Source: Blepharisma stoltei (Eukaryota > Ciliophora > Heterotrichea > Heterotrichida > Blepharismidae). Taken from it: 64,000 bases of DNA. How positions within the stretch are numbered: position 1 is the stretch's first letter; every line of letters begins with the position of its first letter. The stretch spans positions 372,001 through 436,000 of the forward strand of contig CAJZBQ010000001.1 of the NCBI GenBank assembly GCA_914767885.1, written 5' to 3'. A program made the translations under genes and the position numbers. The notes under the pieces are model-generated. The model did no database searches. It was not told the DNA's origin and saw only the letters and a list, made by a program, of their open reading frames with translations. Below, piece by piece: positions 11,259-22,950 of the stretch.

Positions 11259-11909
11259 ATGCAAAATTTGCAGGACGAGGATTATGATTATCTCTATAAA
11301 ATAGTGCTTGTTGGAGAAGCAGGAGTAGGTAAGACACATTTGCTTTCACGATACATAAAGGGAACCCTTCCAAAGAACCCAACATCTACTATTGGTGTAG
11401 AATTCGCGACTCGCACTGTTCCGTTGCTTTCCGGAGGCACTGTTAGAGCTCAAATATGAGACACAGCTGGCCAAGAAAGATACAAATCAATTACCAGTGC
11501 CCATTACAGAAGAGCAGTAGGAGCATTACTTGTGTATGACGTTACCAATGAAAGATCTTTTGTTAACTTGAAAAAATGACTTGCTGATCTCAAAGAAAAT
11601 GCTGAGCCAAATATCGTGATTATGCTTGTTGGGAATAAAATTGACCTTGGATCAAATGATCCTACAGCCAAAAAGGTACCTTCTGATTTGGCTCAGAAGT
11701 TTGCGAAAGATCATGGGATGCTGTTTGAGGAAACAAGTGCGGTCACAACGACTAGAGTTAGAGAAGCCTTTGAGAATTTGTTGCAAGGTAAAAAATAAAT
11801 AGAAATCTATATCGTCAAATCACGGTCTAACAAAGGAGCTAGACAAAATGAAAGCCAAGGGAACGTGCTAATTCCGAAGTTTGAGAAAAGATCAGGATGT
11901 TGTAATTAA
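11259..11909 (+). CDS. Rab-family small GTPase (Rab11-like)
   Basis: 211 aa with one 15-nt intron (11788-11802). G1 GEAGVGKT, switch I STIGVEF, switch [14 protein letters not shown] (Trp is TGA at 11458-11460), G4 GNKIDL and G5 ETSA. The intron places the true C-terminus at ...[10 protein letters not shown], supplying the double-Cys prenylation signal that a naive ORF ending at 11798 lacks. The Rab11/Rab25 subgroup is suggested by the overall pattern and tail; other endosomal Rabs cannot be excluded. Confidence 0.92.
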
Positions 11910-11939
11910 GTAATTTATATAAATATTATTAATTCTTGA

Positions 11940-13385
11940 TTATTCTGAATAGGCGTTTCTCATGTAATTTATTTCTTTCTCTATAACACATGCAATATAA
12001 ACAAGCTTTGCTTCAAAAACCCTCTGCTTTATTTTTGTTTTTTCTTGATATTGAATATAAAATTTTTTGGTTTCTACTGTATCAATCCAAACATTTTCAA
12101 TTGACGAAATTCGTATCGGATTTTGATCTTCTTCTCATATTGTCATTAAATTTAAGCTCGCTAATTCTTGTGATTCTATTGATTCTGTTGAGACGAAATG
12201 CTTTGTGATTGTCAGAATCTTTTCAGTTTTCCCATCTTTCGTTATTTCTACTACTTCAAATCTTTTGCCTTGTGATAATGATCGCGGAGAACCTGGAGGG
12301 CTGTCTTTAAACTTTTTTTTGCATAGCTTTAATTCTGTCGTTTTTAAGGTTTTTACATACATATCGATGTCAACTGGGCATTCTTCTGTAGTAAAATTTT
12401 CATCAATTTCGACGTCCATCCTGAATTCATGGGTATAAGGACTGATGGATCAAGAAAATTTTCTTGATAAAATTCCCATAAGATCACGTAACTTTTGTTT
12501 TGGGTTAACTGAAAGAACGGTTCAGTTTGAATGAAATAGCACTTTTATTACTGTGCCTTGTGAAATCTCTGATAAACGCCTAAGAGATGCTGACTTTATC
12601 TTTGAGTCTTCAGAAATATAAGTGGAACTACAACAAAATGCTAGTGCATCAGCAGTCAAATCAGATAATGTTGTGTTTTCGTCTATAAAGAAATCTGTAT
12701 CTGGCACCATTTCATAGTCGTCCATAAGTCAGATCTCATAAGCATTTGGATTTGTGCCGTTCGGTAATGGTGTGGTTTTTGCAAGTGGAGATTTTAAATA
12801 TTTCGAAATTATTGCTCTTTTGAGATTTGCAACTGTTATATTTGGGGAGATCATTATGTCGATAGAATTGGTAGTTTCAAAGAAATAAACATGAATTAAA
12901 ATTTGATTTTCTGATGGTTCAGATTCAAATTTTGATTTATTTTTAATTGATTCTGTCAGTGAAGAAACTTGAGGCTGGTTTGTATATTAAGCTGCATTGA
13001 AATCTTCGCTATATTTTCAATCAAATATGCCTATTTATTTTATTTTTTTAAATTATATATAGGGTGATTTCTTTTGAAGTAGCTTACTTTGCAAATATTC
13101 TTCATCTTTTACAATTTCTATATTCCTATTCCAATCAAGATTTGCTGTATCAGATGTGCGATTTTCTTGGCCAAGCCCTTCAGAAAAAAAATCAGAGTCT
13201 GACCGATACCTCTGCAAATTGGAGGTAAATGAGTTTTTCGGAGTTGATCCAAGAAGATTTGATGGGAAACTTTGGTACTTCATTAGTATATCCTCACTCA
13301 TTTCTGGACTAGCAGCATATTGATCCATCATGCCCATGTTGATCTTTACAACCTGTTTCAATTCTGCAGCTTCTGAGAATTCCAT
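11940..13385 (-). CDS. SIN1: SIN1/AVO1-like TORC2 subunit
   Basis: 456 aa after removing a 75-bp TA-bounded insert (12985-13059). Residues ~110-240 resemble the CRIM domain: ILIHVYFFETT, then TVANLKRAIISKYL, NPNAYEIWLMDD and DTDFFIDENTTLSDL followed by an FCC, as in the SIN1 NPNAYxLR...DEDFP...DR pattern. A middle segment ending in PKQKLRDLMG may be the Ras-binding-like domain. The C-terminal third, starting near KFSWSISPY, fits the SIN1 PH domain. Several Trp are TGA. SIN1 recruits AGC-kinase substrates to TORC2. Identification is by CRIM pattern only. Confidence 0.78.
12985..13059. mobile_element. 75-bp TA-bounded IES in SIN1
   Basis: TA at 12985-12986 and 13060-13061. Removal reads KKSPYTNQPQVSSLTE and removes three TAA codons. 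Neighbouring TA dinucleotides leave a few bases of ambiguity. Confidence 0.72.
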
Positions 13386-13468
13386 ATATTTAATTAATTG
13401 AATAAAATTATCTACACTAAAATGGTTTCGTCAGAAACCGGCTTAAAGAAATTGCTTTATAACATTAA

Positions 13469-13825
13469 CTCCCCCTCCTCCCTTTAATTTGAACAAAATA
13501 TAGGTCAAATTTCGATTTTTTAGCTTTAGCACCCCATAAAATTGGAATAATTTTTTCAATAAGAAAATTTTATAGGTGAAAATATTAATATTTTAAATTA
13601 ATTTTGGCCTAAATCAATAAAAATAGTGCAAGTAGAATATTATTTAAATAGTGTTCTTATTGAATCATTAATCATTTGAATTAATACTTCATAAAATAAA
13701 TTAAAATTCATAAGAACTGCAATTCCATTTATATTTTTTTTATTTTTTAAAAATTATATTAATATAAAAAATTAACCCCCCTTTAAATTGGATGAGTTTT
13801 TTTTTTTTCAATTTAAAGGGAGGAG
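13469..13825. mobile_element. MITE with CTCC...GGAG ends (diverged subfamily)
   Basis: 357 bp. Left end CTCCCCCTCCTCCCTTTAAT; right end is its inverse. Preceded by TAA; the right side reads TCA, a probable decayed TAA duplication. AT-rich noncoding core. Confidence 0.7.
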
Positions 13826-14086
13826 TCAATAACCTATTAGAGCTTATAGCTAATGTATGCCATTGCTGGAAATATTCAAATTTGAGTAGCACAAAATATA
13901 TATTAGTGAAAATGCATAAGTAATCAATTTTAGAATAATGATTACTTCGGTGCCTATGGATTACTCTTTATATTTGCAAGCTGATATTTTAATGCTTTTA
14001 TTCGAAGTTATATTTTCAGAATGCTACTTATATGAAGGCGTGCTTAATTCTTCAGCTTGTTCTTGGAGTTTTTACGGTTTCACTAA

Positions 14087-14439
14087 CTCCCCCCCCTCCG
14101 TGAGTGAACAAAACCATTAGAAAAATCGCTTTTTTTTGAACAAAAATTTTTTTAATAGAACAAATTTTTTATGGAAAAAAAAATTTGATATATAAATGAT
14201 AATTAGTATAATGAAATCTAGAGCTAAATCTGCTTAATTTTAAACGAATTGCTTTTTAAAACATAAATTTTATAAATTAAATTAATATTTGCTTTCCAAT
14301 TTTTGCGAATTAGGATTTTTTTTAATTTCGAAAAAAACATTTTTTATAAAATTTATATATAAATTTGTTTAAAAAAAAAAACCATTAACCCCCTTCCGTG
14401 AGTGAACAAAATTTTTTTGTTCACTCACGGAGGGGGGAG
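14087..14439. mobile_element. CTCCGTGAG MITE, copy 1
   Basis: 353 bp. TIR CTCCCCCCCCTCCGTGAGTG at the left and its inverse at the right. 3-bp duplication TAA (14084-14086, 14440-14442). Core shared with copies at 16334, 26983, 47432 and 48362. Confidence 0.9.
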
Positions 14440-14699
14440 TAAGCATTTGTTTTTTAGTATTTGCTATCCTGATATATTGAGCAAAAGTTATTTTATGCAT
14501 AACCTTTCTATAGCCAAGTTTTAGTTTCATCATAAGTGGATAATCTTTGTCAATCCGAGCGATAAACCCATTATTGATCTCATTAAAACTTCGTAAAAAT
14601 TGTACAAATGATAAGAGAGAGCATTACAGAGATTTCTTCTTCGAATTTCCATGTAGCAATTCCATCTTCCTGATATAATCTATTAGAGCTAAATATCTT

Positions 14700-14950
14700 A
14701 TCGCCCTGTCTGGTCGAGTGCTATATTTAATTATAGGGCAAGGTTTTACAGGACAGAAATAGATAGCAATGCTAGGCAAGCAATTCAGAAGCGTTCAGAG
14801 CCTAGCCCTAGTCTAATTTCAGGGCCTGGCTTTATCACGTCAAGAACAGGAGATTTGAAGTTGAAAAGGGGTAGCTCATCGGTGTCTATAGGTATCATTA
14901 GACCAATCAGGCACGCTCCAGCGTGGAACCAAGAGCTAGACCTTGTGCTT
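14700..14950 (+). mobile_element. Degraded retroposon fragment (family C)
   Basis: Shares interrupted similarity with 37273-37812, including a GGCAAGGTTTT block, a GCAATGCTAGG block and AGAGCCTAGCCC. Ends are not defined. Confidence 0.55.
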
Positions 14951-15486
14951 TTCGCTGACTATAGTAGTAAATAATTTTATTGAATTTTCTGTGCAGGCAA
15001 ACAACGTTAAAACCTGAGAAGACCTCAAAGACGCGAGGATGGTGTTCGGGAATACTCGGCTAAATTTTCGGTTGGTGAAGCGCAATGCCGAAAAGGTTGA
15101 CAGCATGCTTTACTCCAATGCGAAGTTTTTGCTTCAATGGGAATTCAGTTCGGAAGTTGAAGGGTTTTCCATTCGAGTCTGTACTAACAATAAGCAATTA
15201 AAATATCTAATTTAGTTAAATGCTATTGAACTTTTTTTATTATTGTAAAATACCAGATGATAGCTTTCATACTCTATTTCTTTAAAAAGAGTTATTTAGC
15301 TCAAAGAGTGCTTGGACGTTAAAGCTTTAAGGATATTAAAATCGCAATTTATATTATACTAAAGATAAGAAAATTCATTTTCTGCATATAATGAATTGCA
15401 AAAAGAATAAATTAATTCTAATAATTTTGAATAGAAATTTATTTCTTTGATCTTTTAATATAATAATCTTTTATAAAAAGTTTAGA

Positions 15487-15789
15487 TTATTCTAGAACTG
15501 CAAGTATTTCTGAATCCTTATAGATTGAATATTTTTCATCCTTGAAATCGACTGAGGTTCCACCATAAGGAGGCAGTAAGACTTTTTGACCAACTTTGAC
15601 AGCAATTTCTTGGAAATTTCCTTGCTCATCATATGATCCTGGGCCAATAGCAATGACTTCTCCTATTTGCATGTCTTTTTCTTTTGTCTCTGGCAACAGA
15701 ATACCACCAGCAGATTTATTTGGAACTTCAAATCTTTTAATCATGACTCTGTTTAGTAAAGGTGTAATCTTTCTAAAATTTGAAAGCAT
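15487..15789 (-). CDS. Mitochondrial co-chaperonin Hsp10 (GroES family)
   Basis: 100 aa from the ATG at 15789, which gives the expected family length; the upstream open frame runs into a MITE. Co-chaperonin for Hsp60. Visible: N-terminal PLLNRVMIKRF, the mobile-loop region NKSAGGILLPE, GEVIAIGPG, VGQKVLLPPYGGTSV and C-terminal YSIYKDSEILAVLE. A single exon with no inserts, although MITE material begins within 30 bp of the start codon. Confidence 0.95.
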   Translation of the reverse strand: MLSNFRKITPLLNRVMIKRFEVPNKSAGGILLPETKEKDMQIGEVIAIGPGSYDEQGNFQEIAVKVGQKVLLPPYGGTSVDFKDEKYSIYKDSEILAVLE

Positions 15790-15820
15790 TACCGTAAATT
15801 TTATTATTATTATTCTATTA

Positions 15821-16768
15821 CTCCCCCCCATCCTTGATCGAACGACTCGCCATCGTTCGATCAAGGATGGGGGGTTAAAAAAATTTTATATATAAAATAA
15901 AAATATATATATAAATTGTTTTTTATTTACTTTTAAATAAGAGGGTTAAGAGTATTTAATAATTATTTTTACAGCAAAAAATTGAATTAATTTCATAAAA
16001 AATACCATTTTTTTTATATTTTAATTTATTAGTTACCCCTTTAAACTGTATAAATTTTAATTTGTTACTTATTAAATTAAAATTTTTGTTTTTTTAAAAA
16101 TTTTAAAAAATCTCTATTTTATTAGATTATTGAGTTTTTAAGCCCATGTTGATGACTAAATTACTTTGAATGGTTGATTCCAAAGCTTTCTATCGTCTCA
16201 AAGTCTCTGAAAACAACTTCATTAGGTACATCTTCCCAAGCTTTTGATAACTATTATATTTTTATATATATAAAAATTTGCATGATATGAAAATCGTTCG
16301 ATCAAGGATGGGGGTTAATTTCCCCAATTCTTACTCCCCCCCCCCCCCTCCGTGAGCGAACAAAACCATTAGAAAAATCGCCATTTTTTGACCAAAAACC
16401 CACCCTCCGTGAGTGAACAAAAATTTTTTTTATATAGAAAAAATTTTAATGGAAAAAAATTTGGATATATAAGTGATAATTAGTATAATGAAATCTAGAG
16501 CTAATTCTGTTTAATTTTAAACAAATTGCGTTTTAAAACATAAATTTTGCAAATTAAATTAATATTTGCTTCCCAAATTTTTGCAAATTAGGATTTTTTT
16601 AAATTTCGAAAAAAAATATTTTTTATAAAATTTATATATAAATTTTTTTTTAAAAAAAAAAATTAACCCCCCTCCGTGAGCGAACAAAATTTTTTTGTTC
16701 GCTCACGGAGGGGGGGGGGGGAGTTAGGAATTTTTACAGTCAATCGTTCGATCAAGGATGGGGGGGAG
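15821..16768. mobile_element. Composite MITE with CATCCTTGATCGAACGA ends
   Basis: Left TIR CTCCCCCCCATCCTTGATCG; right end is its inverse ending GGGGAG. Flanked by TTA (15818-15820, 16769-16771). Extra copies of the right end occur at 15853-15874 (making a compact 15821-15874 hairpin) and at 16294-16314. A second MITE (16334-16723) is nested inside. Confidence 0.75.
16334..16723. mobile_element. CTCCGTGAG MITE, copy 2 (nested)
   Basis: 390 bp. Flanked by TTA (16331-16333, 16724-16726). Same ends and core as 14087-14439. Inserted inside the 15821-16768 element. Confidence 0.9.
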
Positions 16769-17011
16769 TTAGAAATATGGAAACGTTTAAAAAGATTATT
16801 ATGGCAGATTTATGCTATTTTTATCAGATGATTTTATAATTCTTTTATTAAAAAAGCTTGATTGAAGAAATTTTAGGCCAATTAAAAAATATAATTAGAA
16901 AATAGAGCTATTAGCGTATGCTCTTTCTGCTCTAATTTATTACTTAAATAAAAATTATAATTTGTTGTAATTACTTTGATTCATTCATACTAATAAAAAA
17001 AAATTAATATT
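16769..17011. other. Intergenic upstream of 17012 gene
   Basis: AT-rich. I see nothing beyond the end of the composite MITE. Confidence 0.5.
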
Positions 17012-17911
17012 ATGACAGAAAATATAAATATCAACAATTTAATGTCTTTTTCAATATCTCAAGAAAGCCCATTTGCAACTAACTATTCATCTTTTCACAA
17101 CTTTTCCCCTCCAAAAGGATATGGCACTAAAAGCTTAAAAGCCAAAATGAGCACTGCAATATCACCTGACTCGCCAAAGAGTTTCCAATTAAAGCATGTC
17201 CCAGTTGTTACTAATGAGCTTAAAGCTGAAGAGCTATCCAAAGGATATTATACAATGAACTCATCTGATGCCTTGAAGCTATATCCACCCTCATCTATTA
17301 TTACACAAGAAAAAAGAAAATTTAATTATCAGGATTTCAATACTAAAGGACACCGAAATGATTTTGACTTTTCTACTCTTAAGCCAAGTCACTTGTGTGA
17401 CTTACTTGCGGATAAGAGACCAGACGTAAAAAATAAGTCTCCTTTTTATTCTGTATATGAAAATCAACTAAAGCATGATGGATTCGGATTAAATCGAGGC
17501 CCTTTTACTGTGGATTCCAACCAAAGTTACAGAGTGCAAAGATTCAGTGAAAAGCTGCAAAGCACTCTTGAAGAAAGGCTAAGAAGAACTGAGAAACATT
17601 GGAACATTCCATTGATGCATGTAAATAAGAGCGAAAAAGAGCTGAAATTCGATAAAAATTTACTCAAGAAAACTCTACCTACTTCTCTTTGGGCAAACAA
17701 ATTGAGTATGGAAAGATTTTTAAAAAAGCCAATAAAAGAAGAAAAAAACAGCCCAAGAAATGCCAGACTTGACAGCGGCAAGAATGATATTAACCGATTT
17801 GAAAAAGCTCTGAATAAAAGAGGAGATATATCGATGGGATTTACCGAAATGAATACCTTTGAGTATTTAAAAAAGCCCAAAAAAGCAGGATTAAAGATAC
17901 CAATGAGTTAA
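17012..17911 (+). CDS. Hypothetical basic Ser/Lys-rich protein
   Basis: 299 aa, uninterrupted, ATG to TAA. Not recognised. Composition is polar and basic with many Ser, Lys and Asn; a possible short helical stretch lies around residues 180-200 (EKLQSTLEERLRRTEKHW). No signal peptide or membrane segment. The clean long ORF and ciliate-typical codon use argue it is real. A cytoskeletal or ciliary role would be guesswork. Confidence 0.72.
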   Translation: MTENININNLMSFSISQESPFATNYSSFHNFSPPKGYGTKSLKAKMSTAISPDSPKSFQLKHVPVVTNELKAEELSKGYYTMNSSDALKLYPPSSIITQEKRKFNYQDFNTKGHRNDFDFSTLKPSHLCDLLADKRPDVKNKSPFYSVYENQLKHDGFGLNRGPFTVDSNQSYRVQRFSEKLQSTLEERLRRTEKHWNIPLMHVNKSEKELKFDKNLLKKTLPTSLWANKLSMERFLKKPIKEEKNSPRNARLDSGKNDINRFEKALNKRGDISMGFTEMNTFEYLKKPKKAGLKIPMS

Positions 17912-18108
17912 TTATAAATCATTGAGGTTTGATTTGCACATATTTACTAATCAAATAAAAATTATTTTGAATATAGTGTTAACTTCTTAGATATATACAT
18001 GATAAATAGCTGTAAATAATATATCATTAATTTAGCTAACCTTCGAAAATTCATTCTCTTGAAAATTTTTACTGAAGAAACTTCCATAAATTTCGTATAG
18101 CAAACATT

Positions 18109-18369
18109 TTAAATGTTATTCTGTATATGAATAAATGCATTTTGCAAAGTATTTGTCGCAAGCGATTGCGCTTTTGAAGGAGCTGCTGACTCTTCAAGAG
18201 CCGAAACTTCTTCTCTTACTACAAATAATGGGATGCCAATATTATTATTGTACTTTTTATGTTTTGGGACATTTACTTGGTAATAAACTCCATTATCTTC
18301 TTCGTTTGGCATACTATTTTCAGCAGGAACAATAAACTTTGGTCTTTTGATAGAGCTAGTGCATCCCAT
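18109..18369 (-). CDS. Small MGC-type (N-myristoylation signal) protein
   Basis: 86 aa starting MGCTSSIKRPK, a plausible N-myristoylation plus palmitoylation motif for membrane tethering. The rest is polar with no recognised domain. ATG at 18369, stop TAA at 18109. Two kinases in this window also begin MGC, and one partial gene begins MGN. Real-gene status is inferred from the motif and the clean frame. Confidence 0.6.
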   Translation of the reverse strand: MGCTSSIKRPKFIVPAENSMPNEEDNGVYYQVNVPKHKKYNNNIGIPLFVVREEVSALEESAAPSKAQSLATNTLQNAFIHIQNNI

Positions 18370-18480
18370 ACCTTTTTGTGTATTTTATTTACACATCTTT
18401 AATATGATTTGTAGCAGATCTTAATTTTAATGGAGTATTACATCTATTCCTTACTCTATTTATAACTTTAAAACTTTGGC

Positions 18481-19418
18481 TTATGCCTTGAAAAGGCATG
18501 CCACTTTTTCATAAGTGTAAAGGGTGATAAAAGTCGATGGGAGGATTCTCACCAAGTTTCCAAAAAATCCTGCATAAAATCCTTTCAGACCTTCTGCTTG
18601 TGCAGTATATTTAATTAAACTCCAGAGCCCTTGGAATCTTTTTTCTTCTTTTTTGTTGTGGAGGTACAATCTTGACCTCATAACTTCATGTGGGTAGGAA
18701 AATAAGCTTGCCATGATTTTGGGGATTGAGGTACAGTAAAGCATTTCTATTGCTGTTGGAGATAGCTCGTCTTGACAAAATTGTCCTTTAATATACTCAT
18801 AGAGTGGGAATTGGACGGTGACGTGAATTATGCCGAAGATTGAGGCATTGCATCCTTGGAAGAAAGCTAGAAAGCCTTCATTTTGTACAATGTTCTTGAG
18901 TGAAAGGAGAACAGATTGGTATTGGGCTGGGTTTACTTGCATCCTTGCCCTGACTAGCCAAAGTGGGTTACTGACTATTGTTGCTGTAAGTCCTGCGATT
19001 GAGGCTCCATAAATATTGCTCAAAAGTTTGCTATCAATTTTTGTATTAAAATACGATCTTAGACCATTGTAACAATGACCCCCCCAATCTTCATGTCTAT
19101 TGCAACAAATTTTCGAAAAATTTTTGTTGCAATAGACATGAAGATTGAGGGGAGTCATCGTTATAAGGGGAAATAAATACTCCATGTGAAAGGAGCTGCT
19201 ATTATTGAAGCATTTAGCCCTTGGTATAAAGCACGAGTTCCTTCAGTGCGATAAATTGTATAAACCGCTGACAGAAGGCCTCGATACTGAGGATTGTAAA
19301 GTCCTTGAACTTGCAAGCGAGTTCTTGCAGTATCTAAAGGAGCGCAAACTGAAACACTGGCAATGCCAGCACATGTTCCGGAGATAAAGTCGCTTGGAGA
19401 AAGGAATTTACTATCCAT
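18481..19418 (-). CDS. Mitochondrial carrier (SLC25), nucleotide/NAD/folate-type
   Basis: 281 aa after removal of a 92-bp hairpin IES (19070-19161). Three carrier repeats with Px(D/E)xx(K/R): APLDTARTRLQ, NPLWLVRARMQ and YPHEVMRSRL. The W in the second motif and YPHE in the third are typical of the SLC25A32/33/36 and yeast NDT group, which carry folate/FAD, pyrimidine nucleotides or NAD. The substrate cannot be fixed from sequence alone. Six transmembrane helices are expected. The IES sits between repeats 1 and 2; the join reads IYFPLYNGLRSYF. Confidence 0.9.
19070..19161. mobile_element. 92-bp palindromic TA-bounded IES in carrier gene
   Basis: TA at 19070-19071 and 19162-19163. The interior is an almost perfect inverted repeat starting directly at the TA (ACAATGACCCC / ACGATGACTCCC), about 40 bp per arm. 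Removal restores the carrier frame. Confidence 0.93.
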
Positions 19419-19642
19419 AAATCTAATAAATTATTTGTTAATATGAGTGAATTTTTACAATGCAATATTTATTGAGAAAAATTATTTATAAAAATTCAGC
19501 CATAATAGAACCCGAAGGGATTGTGTTACGAGTCAGTTAAAAAATTATTAAAGAACATAAAAGATATTGGCTTATTTTTTTATTTAATTAAAACTCACCA
19601 TTTTAAACGAAGTTAACATAAAACTACAACTGATCAAATTTT

Positions 19643-20764
19643 CTATTGAGTCAAAATAAAATCAGCAAAAACCGTGCAGTGGTCAGAGGGCCATTTATCT
19701 TCAGTTTCAGCATACCCAGTCACTTCGCAAACTGGAGGAGCTTCAATGTTTCGGAACATTATTCTATCTAATCTTTCTGAAGGCTCCCAGCTGGGATAAG
19801 TGAATCCGTCTTCTTCTCCATTGGCACTTTTCCATGCATCATCTAATTTTCCTCGACTTAAAGGCTCTTGGCTTATTCCTTCTAGCAGACGCATTGGCTG
19901 TGGATATTTTTCTTCAGAATTCATATCTCCAATTAGCAGCTGTGCTGTAAATTTATCATCTTCAGAATCAATAAATCTCAGAATTTCGCTGGCCTGCTTA
20001 ACTTGTCCCTTGAGATCATAGGTTAAGTGAGTATTGTAAACTAGCAAATTTTTCATAGGATGAGAGATTGTTGCTCTCAAACATGAACGGCTATTCCCAT
20101 CTGAATCGGACTTTGATAGCTGGATGTGTTTAATGTTGGAAATTGGGAATCTCGATATAATTCCAATGCCCTCAGTAGAGCCATCACTATAATGCATTGA
20201 GTCATGCAAATATGAGTAAGGATATTCTGGGATTAGCTCTAAAATATCCTTCATCATATCTCTTCCTTGAGCTGAATAATTCGACCCAGCCACGTTTTCT
20301 ATAAATTTCGTAAGCACTCTTTCAACTCCATATAGCCCATATAGAGGGTCTCTTTTTGCTTCTTGGACTCCTATGATGTCAGGATTTACTTCCTTAATTT
20401 GCTGTGCGATCATATGCATTCTTTCGTCCCACTTTTTGTGTTTTCCAAAAATAGCTAAATTATAGCTTTGAACTCTTAGAATGCTTGGAGCTCCTTCTTA
20501 TGAAATACCTGGATAAAACACATATATCAATGGAGATACTGCATTGATAATGAAAGTAAAATACGTTGAATCATCAATTATGTCAACCCAACCTGATAAA
20601 TAGGGTGCTTTCAATTCAAAAGAAGAACTAGGGTCTTCTAATAAATCGCAAACCGATCTGAATGAGGATTACCTTTTAAGCGCTTGAAAAGTCAACGATC
20701 GGAAGTTGAAAATGGAATAGGTTCTGGACTCCAATAAAACTTTTAGTGAATCTTGGGTTTCCAT
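19643..20764 (-). CDS. Endonuclease/exonuclease/phosphatase-fold protein
   Basis: 363 aa with two 15-nt introns (20658-20672 and 20494-20508). Start is the ATG at 20764. The first ~110 residues are unassigned. The rest is an EEP (DNase I-like) domain: metal-binding Glu in DIIGVQEAKRD, THLTYD, the DxN pair in LIGDMNSEE, RLDRIMF, and the catalytic SDH in WPSDHCTVFADF. The superfamily includes nucleases, sphingomyelinases and inositol phosphatases, and I cannot choose among them. The introns were found because they remove an in-frame stop and a frame change. Confidence 0.85.
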
Positions 20765-21338
20765 CTTTATCAGAAATTTAGAACTTTGTAGTGTCTATTT
20801 ACAGTGGAGGATATTTTACTAATTCTAAGCAAATTATATAATTTTTAGCTCTAGAATATAAAATCTCTATAAAATTTGAATTAAATTAATAGTTAATTAG
20901 AATATCAAATACTAGAAGACATTAATTCAATCATATAAATTAAAGAATGCAAACTCTAGGCATAAAATTGCCTTTTAAAATTTGTTTAACATAATAAATA
21001 ATAAAAAAATTAAATTTTAAAAATGGACCACTTAATAGAGAAGTTTTGGAGAAAAAGCATTATTTTGACGAACTACTTCTAGACTCTCAAAAACTATTAA
21101 ATATTTCTCTATGAGAATTATTAATTATTTAAAATGGAATAAAGTCCTACTAACCAATTGAACAAAACTTCATCATATTATTCTCCCGAATCTGAAAAAT
21201 TTTAAAATTTTCCTCAAATAATGCAAGTATGTTATTCAATATTTATTATTATTTATTTTGGCCATTCATACATTTTTCTATTTTCAAATCAAATAAAGGC
21301 ATCTTTCCATTTCTCTTATACAAAAATATCAATCTGAC
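20765..21338. other. Intergenic, no gene seen
   Basis: 574 bp of AT-rich DNA between divergent genes. A small open frame near 21229 overlaps the start of the SEC14 gene and is not supported. Confidence 0.6.
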
Positions 21339-22845
21339 ATGGAAATCTCTGAAACTGTCAAGGTCCCTCGAGAGGCTTACAGATTTTGGCCTTCAGGAGA
21401 GCAAATATATTATGGCAAAGACAAAAAGATGCAAAGATTAATTTTTGATGGGGTTGAATTTACTCCATTTGAAGAACAAAATCTAAGGCAGCTAGAAGCA
21501 GAAATTCAAAAAGCTGGGATCATACTTCCAGAAGGATGGAAAAGGAGCAACACTCTAAGATTTTTCTATGGCACAGACTGGAAGCCTAAATCAGCTTTCA
21601 AAGCACTCACAGATCATTTGGAATGGAGAAAGGAAATCATGCCGAACGGCTACATATCACTTTATCCTCAGCTTAGTGACCTTCTCGTAACCAATATTTA
21701 GAATTCTGGCTGTCTTTATATTCACGGGAGAGACCACTTTTTCCGTCCAATTCTAATTATGAACCTCACAAAATTCAATTTTAAACAGGTAAAATCTAAT
21801 TTAGTACTCCCATCATGACTATGTAGTTTTGATCTGCTTTCTTCTGGAATTCATGGTCCAAAATATGCTACTTCCAGGTCAGATTGAAGCTTGGGTTTGC
21901 TTTTCAGACTTAGGCCGAAAAGGCCTTTCTGATCTGCCTACTTCTGCTTTGAAAAAGGTAATCAAGGATTTGCAAGATAATTTTAGATGCAGATTAGGGG
22001 TGAATTATGTGATTAACGTCCCTTCAGGGATCAATTTTCTCTGGAAATGCATCAAACCTTTTATGGACAAAGTTACTGTAAAAAAAATAAAACTTACAAG
22101 TGATAACGCTCCTAAAGAACTTTTTACACACTGCAACAGGAATCAAGTTGAGCAAAAGTATGGAGGGACAGCTCCAAATTTGACCAATTATTGGCCCCCT
22201 ATGATTCCGCCAGGGCCATATCAGTCTCCATCTGCAAATTACTTAGACAATAGAGACAGTTATTTTGAGCATCATCCAAATGTGCCACAGAATATCAAGT
22301 CTGAAGTAATAGAAGATCCTAAACCTTATGATAGTGAAGAAGAAAAAGTTATTCGCAAAAAGAAAAATTCGAAAAGGAAAAAAGTCAAAGAAATAGAAAT
22401 CCCAGCAGACAATCTCGAACATAAAGTCCAAGAAGATCCAATACTTGACGTAATTTCACAAGAAAAACAAAAAATCGTAGATGAGGAGGTGAATAATTGT
22501 GAAGAAGAAAAAATTGAAGTAGTTGAGGTTAAAGAAAAGCGGAAAAAGAGCAAAAGAAAGAAGCAGGAAAGCGTGGAAGATGTAAAAATGATTGATGATA
22601 TAGCAATTGATCTGGAAATAAAGGATAAGGAAACAGCTGATAATGGAGAATTCATATCAGTGCAGAAGAAAAAAGAAAAACTCAATGCAATTATAATAGA
22701 AGATATTCAAAATGAGCCAATACTGACCGAGAGATTGATCAATGGCGATATGGTAATAGTTGAAAATGAAGGATCGCATATAGGATGCTCCATGTTTAGA
22801 ACAGGCGGAAAATGCAGCCAAGATTCCTTTTGCTTAGTATTCTAA
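21339..22845 (+). CDS. SEC14/CRAL-TRIO lipid-transfer protein with charged C-terminal tail
   Basis: 491 aa with introns of 15 nt (21687-21701) and 16 nt (21789-21804). The CRAL-TRIO N-terminal helices (TLRFFYGTDWKPKSAFKAL) and lipid-binding domain (SGCLYIHGRDHFFRPILIM) are continuous only after splicing. The C-terminus carries a Lys/Glu-rich tail (residues ~310-450), probably disordered or coiled. SEC14 proteins exchange phosphatidylinositol and phosphatidylcholine. The tail is unusual and might tether the protein; that is inference. Ends FCLVF. Confidence 0.85.
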
Positions 22846-22950
22846 TAATCATAAAGCAATTTGTTATGGAACCCTTTAAAAATGCCACAAAATGGGCAAA
22901 ACTAATAATTAGGCTTTGAAAACATACTTATAAGCGATCTTTGTAAGATT

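Larger units (their letters stand above)
13826..15486. other. Gene-poor stretch with MITE and retroposon remnants
   Basis: It holds the MITE at 14087-14439 and a degraded GC-rich retroposon fragment (about 14700-14950) similar to 37273-37812 and 61298-61826. A 75-codon open stretch (about 14960-15215) has element-like composition. I see no convincing host gene. Confidence 0.55.

Noticed and set aside
13938-14120. Small plus-strand ORF
   Set aside because: Runs into a MITE, no domain, composition like intergenic DNA; even after MITE removal it ends quickly.
14960-15215. 75-codon open stretch as a gene fragment (C2-like)
   Set aside because: Neighbouring sequence is a degraded retroposon of family C; no start, no homology recognised.
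21229-21441. ORF overlapping the SEC14 start
   Set aside because: Out of frame with the conserved SEC14 sequence.
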